Shown here in pieces: positions 55,770 through 64,000 of a stretch of 64,000 nucleotides of DNA. The notes beneath the pieces were generated by a model. That model saw nothing but the letters and a program-made list of their open reading frames with translations. It was not told where the DNA came from and searched no databases. Position 1 is the first letter of the stretch. Each line of letters begins with the position of its first letter. Both the position numbers and the translations under genes were made by a program. Where the stretch lies: positions 90,912,245 to 90,976,244 of the forward strand of contig NC_134461.1 of the NCBI RefSeq assembly GCF_047948215.1, in the 5' to 3' direction. This DNA comes from Lycorma delicatula. Lineage: Eukaryota > Arthropoda > Insecta > Hemiptera > Fulgoridae.

Positions 55770-57895
55770 GAATACCTTAAACGTATTTCCATTTTTTTTC
55801 TTGAAGCAAAACTTTAATTGTTTATCGTAACTTTTTTTGCTAATTTTGGTTACATGTGCTATTAAAACTTTTGAAATAAATTATTAATATTTTCTGATAC
55901 ATTGATCCATACCATATTTACGTTCGTTTTTTGAAGTCAGTTTAATTTTTGCACTTTTTGTTTTTTTATTATAACTATCCAAAAAACCATTTTCTTCAAT
56001 AAAATGTTATGTAATGTCTACTGTTTATTGGTATACAAATCTTTTACTAGATGATGCGAATATAGATAAAATAAATGTAAATTACGTAGGAATCATAGAA
56101 AATTTGAACTCATTTCTACTCTCCATCGGCTGGCAATCCCTCTATAAAATTAATATTTCACTTACTCCTTTCAAAATATTATAATAAAAAGTAGTACTAA
56201 ACGAGGTGGGAGTTTATATTCATAAATTTATTTTTCATGATAATTTTATGAAATTGTCACATTTACGTGTTACAGCTGGTCGGTAGAAGAATTTATTTTT
56301 AGGTAACTGGTCTTTTTTTTAATTTTCTTCTTGTATTCCTCATTCCAGGTGCATTGTATAAGTTACACATTCTACGTCATACTTAGGAACAAATAATAAT
56401 AATAATAATAACAAACAAAAAATAGAGCAAAGAAATGTTTTAATCATCTGATATATCTTATCTTATGTTTCTTTACGAGTATATCATATACATCTAAATG
56501 ATATGTGGTAGTAAAAGATATACTACATAATATGGAATCTTATTTATGACTTTTATTCACATATGTAACTAGTATTTATTATGTCAGTAAAACCATAATT
56601 AGAACTGCTTCACTATTATAAAATGAAATATATACTTGCTATTTATTAATCAAAGGATTTATTGAGCATGTAATTATTTTTTTCTTCTATTTTAGGTTTT
56701 ATAACATATTATCAACAACGGAAAAATAAAAATAAGTCCTACTTTATTCATAATATTTTATCCTGCTTAAGGGCTATGATTGATTATTCAATTCACTTGA
56801 AACTCGCTAGAAAGAAGTCTGGAAATAATTATAGTGATAAAACTAATACGTTATATTTGTTGCTGATATTTAATACAGAAAATAGTTGTATCTAAGACTT
56901 TAATAAAATTTGAAAACTTAATTGTTAATAGCGGTCGTTAAAACCAATATTTTTGAAAATGTACTAAACGGAATTAAAGTTTGAATTTTTTTCTGATGTC
57001 AAATATTTTTTTATATGTTCAGGTTATCATTCTTCAGTTCTGACGTTCGAGAAGAATTAAAGAATTACTGATGTAACTTAAATTTTTTTTTGTTATGGAT
57101 TCAAAAATTGTTATATCCTCAAATTCAGCTTTAAAAAAGCAAACTTCAGGCTTTATAAAAATTGTAACTGATCCATCACAAACTCTTTAAGATAAATTAA
57201 GTTATCAGCTGATGTTTAAAGAACAATAATTTCAATCGTTACATATTTTTTTTATAACAAATTTTGGTAAATTAAGAAAAGGTTAAGGGACTTTTAAGAA
57301 GGTTAATAGAACATAAATTTATTTAGGTTGCATATGTGTATGTCCTGTCAGAATTTTACGTTTGTTTTTTTTTTCTTGTTTGATCTTATATGTTTTTCTA
57401 ATAACTGGCATCTTTTGATTTATAAAATACTATTGAAAAGATTATCAGCTATCGAGAAAAAGTAAGCAGATCATAGGTTACAAAAAGTTTAATAATAATT
57501 AATATTGGACGAAACTTTAACAGACAATTTTCCGTTTTTTAGGAACAACTCTTTCTAAAATGTTTTTCCATAATTCAATATTCATCTTTTTTTTTTCTTT
57601 AATAATCTGAATAACTAGAAAACTGGAATGTTGATCAATTATTTAACATAACGAAATTTTAGAATATAAAATAGAAGATTCACTCTATAAAATATAATTG
57701 TATATTAACACGTACTTGTTGATTCGCTAAAGCAAAACAAAAAGTCATCATATTGGCTAATAAAAAGAGCAGGATACTAAGATATTTTTAAGAAAAAACA
57801 ACCATACGTCTGATTTAAATAGATTAAATTATCACAATCGCCAAGATTTAGCGATAAATCGGGTAAACAGGACGTAATTTTAAAAACAAATTTTT
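55770..57895. other. AT-rich stretch, no gene seen
   Basis: Contains an (AAT)n run at about 56,394-56,412. No coding or repeat-family signal. Confidence 0.6.
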
Positions 57896-57904
57896 TTTAT
57901 GATT

Positions 57905-58010
57905 ATATAAGCTTGTGCATGGGAATATGGATTGGAAATTTTGTAATGTATGAAAAATGTCATATCTGCCCGGATTCGAACTCGGGACCTCCGGGTGAAA
58001 GGCTGAGAAA
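57905..58010 (-). mobile_element. SINE-A copy, head truncated
   Basis: Minus strand: B box intact ('ggattcgaactcgggacct' on plus, 57,972-57,990) with 'ccgggtgaaaggctgag' after it. The body is the variant with 'gcatgggaatatgga' and 'taatgtatgaaaaatgtcat'. The A-box end is lost. Confidence 0.7.
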
Positions 58011-58084
58011 AGTAAAAGCACTTCTTACGACTAAAATTGGACTCATCAACCGCATTAATAAAAACGATTTGTTTTTGGAAAAGG

Positions 58085-58238
58085 ATCTTTTTTTTTATCT
58101 CCGCGACCACCGTTAGGTAGCTTCACAGGATGAGATGAATGATTTTTAGCGTGTGTGAAAATACCATAGCTTACCGAGATTCGAACCCGGAACCTCCAGG
58201 TGAAAGGTCGAGGCGTTACCACTCGCGCCACGTTAAAA
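58085..58238 (-). mobile_element. SINE-A, near full-length
   Basis: Minus strand: head with an A-box region (complement of 'taccactcgcgcca', 58,218-58,231) and anticodon arm 'ggtgaaaggtcgaggc' (58,199-58,214 on plus). A B box follows ('gagattcgaacccggaacct', 58,179-58,198), then 'gatgagatgaatgattttta', and a tail with a T-run at 58,088 (A tail on minus). Confidence 0.8.
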
Positions 58239-58239
58239 G

Positions 58240-59635
58240 AAGGAAATTTTTTTAGATATTTTCATTGACAATTAATTTGTTTCAAAATTAATTTTATTTT
58301 AATTTCTAAAAAAAAAAACCACTGATAATAATGGAAGCTAGGTGTTTCCCAGTCAATAAAGGAATACTTGAAATAATATTAAAGAAAAATAAAATTTGAA
58401 TATTTTGAATTAATAAAAACCAAATCTATTTTCACAAAATGGAAAAAAAATTGAAAATAGCTGAAACTTATTTTTATTATTAATTTTTCCCAAATTAGTA
58501 ATTTATCGATTTCATTTATTATTTTATAATAACAATAATAGAAAAAAAAATAAAACACAAAATACTTCAATTTAATATTCATAAAAAAAATACATATTGT
58601 TCATTCCCTCGTTATTTGACTCCATCAACTATGCTAAATATTTATTGTATTTATAGCTGTGATAGAGACAATTTTAATTTAAAAACAATCACATAAAATT
58701 AAGATAATTCGATTTAAATCAGCATCGTACGAAATCGAATAACGTATAATCTAATTATGGTTATACTGTAAAATGAAATGAAAACAAATACTATTAAATG
58801 TAATTAAATTAGGACAACAAGTATAGCGGGAAATTGTATACATTATTGATAATTTCAGTAACGTTAGTAATATGAGTAGTCTACAAACAATACCTAAAAT
58901 AATTTGAGGGTGAGAGAGTAAGTGAGAGAGAGAGAGAGTGAGCGAGCAAGGGATAGGAAGAGTATGATGTAACAGAGTTCATGATATCAATACTCCATAA
59001 AACTCAAACTAAGTAAAACTCGATCCAACAACATATTTTTATAGCGTTTCGAAAATATAGAAATGTAGTAAATATGAATGCTTGGATGAAATATGAATGA
59101 AATTATGCCAAAATTGGAAGAAGAAAAGATTTTACTAGGGGTTTTGTTTGAAAGGGAAGAGTGGGTGGTACAAATGAGAAATACGGGGGGTCGTTGTTTC
59201 CCTACCAATATAAACATGATAATCAAAGTCCTCCTCACTTACCCCTCTATCCTATCTTCATAACCATGCATTTTACTATTACCCTTCCTTTACTATCGCA
59301 TTGCTTCTCACTCGTATCTGATCCCCCTTGCATAACGGAAAAGCAATTTGTGAGCAATAGTAATTAAGTTGGACAGAAAACAGGCCTACCATAGAGGACT
59401 ATAAAACCCCTTCTGCAGCCGGTGACGCTTCATTCCGATACTGTTTACTCACTTCCGATCATTAATCATATGAGTACTATTTAAAGGAAAAAATATTAGT
59501 TCGGGGTACTTTCCTAAACGACTTCTATAATCAAAATTTAATTTTAAAATAAATATAAAATTGCAGACTTAACTTAAATATCATGTGAACGTATGAGTCT
59601 TTTAAAAAGCGAAAAAGAGCAGCCGTTTTTTTATG
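58240..59635. other. AT-rich stretch with a less AT-rich patch, no gene seen
   Basis: Contains a (GA)n run (58,907-58,945). The patch 59,150-59,480 is richer in C and has overlapping short frames without recognisable content; a TATAAAA at 59,400-59,406 is noted under findings. Confidence 0.5.
58907..58945. repeat. (GA)n microsatellite, interrupted
   Basis: GA-rich run with GT interruptions over about 39 bases. Confidence 0.8.
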
Positions 59636-59639
59636 ATGA

Positions 59640-59745
59640 TTAATTCACTTCAAGCTTGGAAATTCTTTAACGTATGAAAAATACTTTGCCTGACCGGGAT
59701 TTGAACCCGGGACTTCCGGATGAAACTTCCGGACTTGAAACTAAA
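59640..59745 (-). mobile_element. SINE-A copy, partial
   Basis: Minus strand: B box ('gggatttgaacccgggactt' on plus, 59,697-59,716), body 'taacgtatgaaaaatacttt', and a small duplication 'cttccggatgaaacttccgg' (59,714-59,733) where the head should continue. Confidence 0.7.
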
Positions 59746-59843
59746 TTTATCGTATTTAGGTATAATTTATAAAAGATAATTTTTTAAAAACCATACATAA
59801 ATATGGACGGATCACATAACGACTATTAGTGTAACTAATATAA

Positions 59844-60005
59844 GCCGGTCTCCGTGGCGCAAGTGGTAACGTCACGGCCTTTCACCCGGAGGTCCCGGGG
59901 TTCGAATCCCGGTCAGGCATGGCATTTTCACACATGCTACAAATCATTCATCTCATCCTGTAAAGCAATTCTTAACTGTGGACTCGGAGGTTAAAATAAA
60001 AAAAA
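59844..60005 (+). mobile_element. SINE-A, full-length reference copy
   Basis: The tRNA-like head has an A box 'tggcgcaagtgg' (59,855-59,866) and a perfect B box GGTTCGAATCC (59,899-59,909). The anticodon arm 'ggcctttcacccggagg' (59,876-59,892) retains the C-TTTCACC-C arrangement of tRNA-Glu(TTC). The body 'cattttcacacatgctacaa' and tail 'catctcatcctgtaaagcaa' to 'ggaggttaaaataaa' follow. It is not a functional tRNA: the acceptor stem does not pair well. Confidence 0.85.
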
Positions 60006-60043
60006 ATGAAATATAAGATAAAATAAAAAGACTTTTAAAACAA

Positions 60044-60502
60044 TTGCTAGAAATGTTATTAACCCATAATGTTGTTATAGAGAACAAGTGGCAAGAACGG
60101 TGGGACGGCAGCACAAAAGGCAGATGGACACACCGCTTGGCGAAAGATGTAAGGCGTTGGCGAGGGAGAGCTCATGGCTTACTGGATTACAGCCTAACCC
60201 AGTTTATGGCGGGTCATGGGGGATACAGAGCATACTTTCATAAGTACGGCCTGGAAGATGAACAGAACTGCCCGGTATGCGAGGAGGAGGAAACGCCATA
60301 CCACGTGTTTTTCCACTGTTCGAGATACGAAGGACCTAGGACAGAGCTACCTGACGTACTAGGCAGGGAAGTGATGTTCCAGCCCGAGGAGCTGACGGAC
60401 ATAATGATAGAAAAGAAAGAAAACTGGAAGGCGATCACTACGCATGTGAAAATCATGATGAGGGACCTCCAAGCATGGGAGGAAACAATAGGCGGCTACT
60501 GA
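60044..60502 (+). CDS. R1-like LINE ORF2, C-terminal fragment (open frame, 5'-truncated)
   Basis: A 152-codon open frame covering the post-RT C-terminal domain of an R1-clade retrotransposon. It shows 'WQERWDGSTKGRWTHRL' (residues ~17-33), the 'YSLTQFMAGHGGYRAYF' block (~49-65), and a C-x2-C-x7-H-x4-C zinc-binding motif (C79-C96 region: CPVC, then H and C in 'YHVFFHC'). An acidic/Lys tail ends 'QAWEETIGGY'. In the intact protein this follows RT and contributes to nucleic-acid binding. The first ATG is unlikely to be a true start: the element is truncated here beside the A-rich tail of a SINE. It has no in-frame stop, so the copy is fairly young. It cannot act on its own. Confidence 0.75.
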   Translation: MLEMLLTHNVVIENKWQERWDGSTKGRWTHRLAKDVRRWRGRAHGLLDYSLTQFMAGHGGYRAYFHKYGLEDEQNCPVCEEEETPYHVFFHCSRYEGPRTELPDVLGREVMFQPEELTDIMIEKKENWKAITTHVKIMMRDLQAWEETIGGY

Positions 60503-60972
60503 GAGTGCGGGGGTGGACAGGTTAGTGAGTAAGCGACTAGGGGGTCCCTCGTACATGTGTGGGTCGCCTTAACGTGAAGAGGTCGCGGACACTCTGCTCC
60601 CGTATCTGTTGGCGTCCACAGATATTGTGTGATTTTTTTTCTTTCTGTGTAGTATGTAGTATGTAGTTTCATAATTGTTTCTGTATCTTGATGTATAGTG
60701 ATGTTTCTTGTTTGCTGTTGTTTTGCTGTAACTGATGTGCTTCTGTTGATATTGCACTATGACGTATGAGTGTGTGAGTGGGCGTGTAACCCCCCTTCCA
60801 GAAGGAATGCTTCGTTAGCGGTTCCAGGAAGGGTGGTAGCCAGGGGTAGTGGTTTAGTCGGTAGTGCGCAAGTTTACGTACGCATATTAATAACATCGTG
60901 CGGTACCTGTTAGCGAGCCCGACACTGCTTAAGCGTCCGTAAATGGGATTCCCCACCTCTTTAACAAAAAGT
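60503..60972 (+). mobile_element. 3' UTR of the R1-like LINE
   Basis: GC-richer than the flanks, continuing directly from the ORF stop to 'ggattccccacctctttaac' (about 60,949-60,968) and a short A-run. The change back to AT-rich DNA near 60,975 marks the 3' boundary. The element is about 900 bp, typical of a 5'-truncated insertion. Minus frames within it are shadows. Confidence 0.65.
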
Positions 60973-60974
60973 CT

Positions 60975-61470
60975 ACTTTAGTACGGGTGATGATCAAACC
61001 GAAGCGTTTTTCGCCCAGAAAAAACGAAAAGAAAAATCTACGTTAGCGTTATAAAGTTTCACGACAAACTTTCGTCAAATGTGAACAAAACAAAGCGATG
61101 TGATGAAACGTACGTTATTGAACATAATAAAGATGTACAAGTAATGTAAATCATTTACCACTATTTTTTGTAAATTTGCAAATAGTGTTCAAGGTTTTCT
61201 GTAATGCCAATCACGAATCAGTGAAAATAAAAATAAAAATTGGGAAAATAAAAAAAAATAAAAAAAATTACCATTGACTTATCCAAATTATTTAAGGAGC
61301 AGGAAAACTATTTGGATAGTGCTGTGTTTGTTTTTGCTCAGTTCTTCATAAAAAAACGGTTGCACTGAATTACATGAATAAATATGAAACTATTTGCTTC
61401 AATTAATGAAATGAGAAATGACTGTCCATATATCATGATTCCAATAAAATAAAATGACAGTATACTTTAT
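60975..61470. other. AT-rich stretch, no gene seen
   Basis: No recognised repeat. Some CpGs at 60,980-61,110 without an open frame. Confidence 0.55.
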
Positions 61471-61472
61471 TT

Positions 61473-61645
61473 CCCGACCTCAGTGGCGCCAGTGGTAGCG
61501 TCTTGGCCTTTCATTCGAAGGACCCGGGTTCGAATCCCGGTTAGGCATGGCTTTTTCACACACGCTACAAATCATTCATCTCATCCTCTGAAGTAATACC
61601 TAACGGAGGTCCCGGAGCTTAATAAAAATAAAAAATAAAAACTAC
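61473..61645 (+). mobile_element. SINE-A, full-length
   Basis: A box 'tggcgccagtgg' (61,484-61,495), B box GGTTCGAATCC (61,527-61,537), body 'ctttttcacacacgctacaa', tail 'catcctctgaagtaatacct' then 'aacggaggtcccggagct' and an A-rich end. The tail is nearly identical to the SINE-B tail. Confidence 0.85.
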
Positions 61646-61789
61646 ACTTTATTTGTAATTTAATAAAAAAGTTAAAAAATTCGTAAAGAAAATACTCTAC
61701 CAATATTACTAACAGGCGGTTCAAAATTTCAAAATTTACTTCCTGGAGACTTACTACTGTAAATTTATATCACTTGCTTCAAGCAAACG

Positions 61790-62050
61790 ATCACAAAGTA
61801 ACACAAAAATTATTAGAGATACACTTCTGGGTCTAGTTTTATTCAGTTTTTTTTTCAGGTCAAAACCCATTTATAAAACCATTAAATTTAAACTTTAAGT
61901 TACAAGAATTTCAGAATGGTTTCATTTTATTCTTGGAGCAGAAATCAGGGCGATATATTTCGCAAGTCATAACTAAAAAACGAAGCGTTTCCGGTCATAT
62001 GGTTTATGCTCGTTTATTTTTATTTTCACCTGTAGAAGACACAGTGAAAT
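61790..62050. repeat. Family D repeat, single arm
   Basis: Blocks 'gtctagttttattcagtttt', 'caggtcaaaaccca', 'gagcagaaatcagggcgata', 'aacgaagcgtttccggtcat' and 'ttttcacctgtagaa' follow the family order. The 64-codon frame at 61,933-62,127 is incidental. Confidence 0.6.
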
Positions 62051-62109
62051 TATTTCTGTTTGTTCGTGTAGCATTCTGTAGATATATGCTGAAAGTTATG
62101 TATACATTA

Positions 62110-62510
62110 TATATGAAAAATCTTTAAATCTTGTCTCACATAAATGCGAAAGTTTATCTGTTTTTACCCGTTTGTTTGGAACAGTATCATCCGAGAACCA
62201 ACCGACAGATTGCTTTCAAATTTTCTGAACACATTTCTGTTATCTTAGGGAAGGTTTCAAGCCATAGATAGAGGTTTTAGCCCCATTGGGAGTTAAGCTA
62301 TTAAAAATATTCATTAAAGAAACAATAATTCATCCTTTTACTTCATAATATCTCTGTCATCATGACAACAGAAATATAATGAAATAAAATGACTAATTTT
62401 CTTCTCTTTAATGAATTTCTTAAAATATTTATTATTCTCACTACGATGAGGTTAACGAACGCGTCGGGAGTCCAGGAGACTTCAACCCCGTGGCTATATT
62501 ATATAATTGT
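62110..62510 (+). repeat. Family J repeat
   Basis: 'gtctcacataaatgcgaaag' (about 62,132), 'accaaccgacagattgcttt' (62,199), 'atgacaacagaaatataa' (62,360) and 'gatgaggttaacgaacgcgt' (62,446). The last two blocks match 31,950-32,130 in order. Start and end are approximate. Confidence 0.5.
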
Positions 62511-62514
62511 AGAA

Positions 62515-63960
62515 TATATTATTTAAGATAAAAATAACTTCTTTAAATTTTTACTGCTTCAGTGAATTCATTCATGTATATGTACATAAATTGAAGTATC
62601 GGATTAATTGTTTTTATTTTTAATTTCGTTTATGACCGAGTCAGTAGAGAAAAAAATCCACAGATTTAATTCAAATAAATGTAGGTTTGAGTATGTAGGC
62701 TACAAAATACACATTTCTCATCTGTCGTTTCCTTATTTAAGTGGTACGAATTTCTCAACACCGAAATTTTGTTACTAATTTCGCAATTTTCGAACCGATA
62801 AGTAAATTTAAATACATTTTTTCAGAGAAAATTGATTGAATATTTTTATTAAATTTCATCTAGAGCATTTATACGTATGTATCTACACAGAAATTACGTA
62901 CAGCTGAATAATTTCTGACAATCCAATTTTTAAATGTCAACCCGAGTATTGTCGATATACTAGCGAATAAAAGCCTGTGCTTTTTCAAACGTTTAAATTT
63001 AAGAAAAAAAAAAAATAGAAAATTTTTTTCACTGATTTTTTTAAATAACCTCGATTAAATCAAAAAGTCGTTGTGCTTTCTTAACCAAACTTTTCATAAA
63101 TTTCCAAATAATTCATTAAGATTAGATATAAATTAAAAAAATATCCTCGTCAAACCACGTGCAATAAATATAATTTTTATAAAATTTGTTAATTTTAGCT
63201 AGTATTTAATATGATGATTAAAAAAAAAGCAGTAGTGAAGAAAAGTGGGGTAAGTAAAAACATCATTCATTTTTAAATCGTACGAAAAAACTACTGATCT
63301 CAAAGTGTCTAGCTCTTATATATTTACCCTTACTTTTTTTTACTTTCTTTTGAGGTGAGAGTTGTTATAAGAAGAGTATCTGGAACCAGTCTTTGACAAC
63401 GAAGATCCAAAAACTGATTTTAAGAAGAAATATACTAAGAGAATTTTCAACAAGTAATAATCAAAAAAACAGCTGACTGTAACGGAGCTCTTATACTTTT
63501 AATTTTTATTTTCTTTAATCGTTATTGACTTAAATGATTAAAAAAGTGACTTTAGTTAATGGAAGTTAACAATCCAAATTGTTTAATTTATTTAAAACGT
63601 TTGTTAAATGATATTATTTGCAATTTATGGCTTCTAGATTAAATAAAAATTTTGGCCTATTATCTTGCAGCTGAAAACAATTTTTTATAAAAAATTAACT
63701 TTTGAAGTTAACGTCAAAAAACATAATACTAATTATCTTTGTTAAAATCATAATAATTCAAAGAACCTCTTAACTACCCCTTAGCCTTCAACATTTCCTT
63801 ATAACATAAAGGGTGAGCTTCCTACCATAACATCCCTAACTCAAGTTAGTCTACCCTTAGCAGAGTTACTGCTGTTTCTACGTACATACTACAACTGGGT
63901 GTGTATCTGGCGTTTAATATGATAATCCAGTCTGCCAGTCTAAAACATATATATATAATA
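62515..63960. other. AT-rich stretch, no gene seen
   Basis: No coding or repeat-family signal. The final 40 bases become GC-richer and include 'gccgaccgcac', also found in family C copy 2, so a repeat may begin at the window edge. Confidence 0.5.
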
Positions 63961-64000
63961 CATACAAGGGAGCACGACCACAGCTCGCCGACCGCACTTT

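Noticed and set aside
59844..59917. Possible functional tRNA-Glu gene
   Set aside because: A and B boxes and anticodon arm are tRNA-like, but the acceptor stem does not pair and the SINE body and tail follow directly.
60238..60956. Minus-strand frames across the R1-like element
   Set aside because: Shadows of the plus-strand ORF and its GC-richer 3' UTR.
1..64000. CRISPR array, phage or bacterial gene cluster
   Set aside because: No regularly spaced repeats, no ribosome-binding-site/operon pattern, and long AT-rich non-coding DNA with SINEs and LINEs throughout.

Overview
This is AT-rich, intron- or intergenic-type DNA from a eukaryotic nuclear genome, almost certainly an arthropod. I infer an insect, probably hemipteran, from R1-, Jockey- and RTE-like retrotransposon relics, tRNA-Glu-derived SINEs and abundant foldback elements. 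The species call rests on recall of repeat families, not on a database search. I found no intact host protein-coding gene, no functional tRNA or rRNA gene, and nothing prokaryotic such as operons or CRISPR arrays.

Nearly all recognisable content is mobile-element debris. LINE relics: a Jockey-clade copy (18,050-21,480, minus) with degraded ORF1 and ORF2; a small Jockey 3' piece (12,735-12,905, minus); an RTE-like C-terminus (34,905-35,330, minus); a CR1/Jockey-like RT fragment (48,920-50,000, minus); another endonuclease-RT C-terminal relic (52,440-53,190, minus); an R1-like C-terminus that is still open (60,044-60,502, plus); and two copies of another LINE 3' end (1-130 and 54,607-55,202). 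DNA-transposon relics: a Tc1/mariner-superfamily copy with broken transposase (1,802-2,584, minus), a hAT-type MITE with an exact 8-bp target duplication (11,866-12,142), a 687-bp element with perfect 12-bp TIRs (3,952-4,638), a 295-bp MITE (28,744-29,038), two large foldback elements (22,403-23,106 and 46,769-47,808), and a probable Mutator-like transposase-domain relic (29,782-30,420, plus).

SINEs fall into two families, A (tRNA-Glu-like head) and B (another tRNA-like head), which share the same 3' tail. Other interspersed families, named here C, D, E, F, G, J, K and M, recur two to six times. Family C is repeatedly interrupted: by a LINE at 54.6 kb, by a tRNA-like segment at 32.85 kb, and truncated at 26.99 kb.

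Layout: 1-5 kb DNA-transposon and family D/G repeats; 7-10 kb SINE-B inside a 110-bp duplication, then E-D-E; 11.8-15 kb hAT MITE, Jockey piece, family C; 18-21.5 kb Jockey; 22.4-24.9 kb foldback and family F; 26.4-33.2 kb SINE-B, C, MITE, Mutator-like relic, C; 35-40 kb RTE relic, SINE-B, F; 41-48 kb family K, (CA)34, foldback; 49-53 kb two LINE relics and SINE-B; 54-62 kb nested C/LINE and a dense SINE-A cluster. The remaining stretches are AT-rich with no recognisable coding signal. No convincing new biological system is visible; the most informative structures are nested insertions, long foldbacks and several perfect hairpins.
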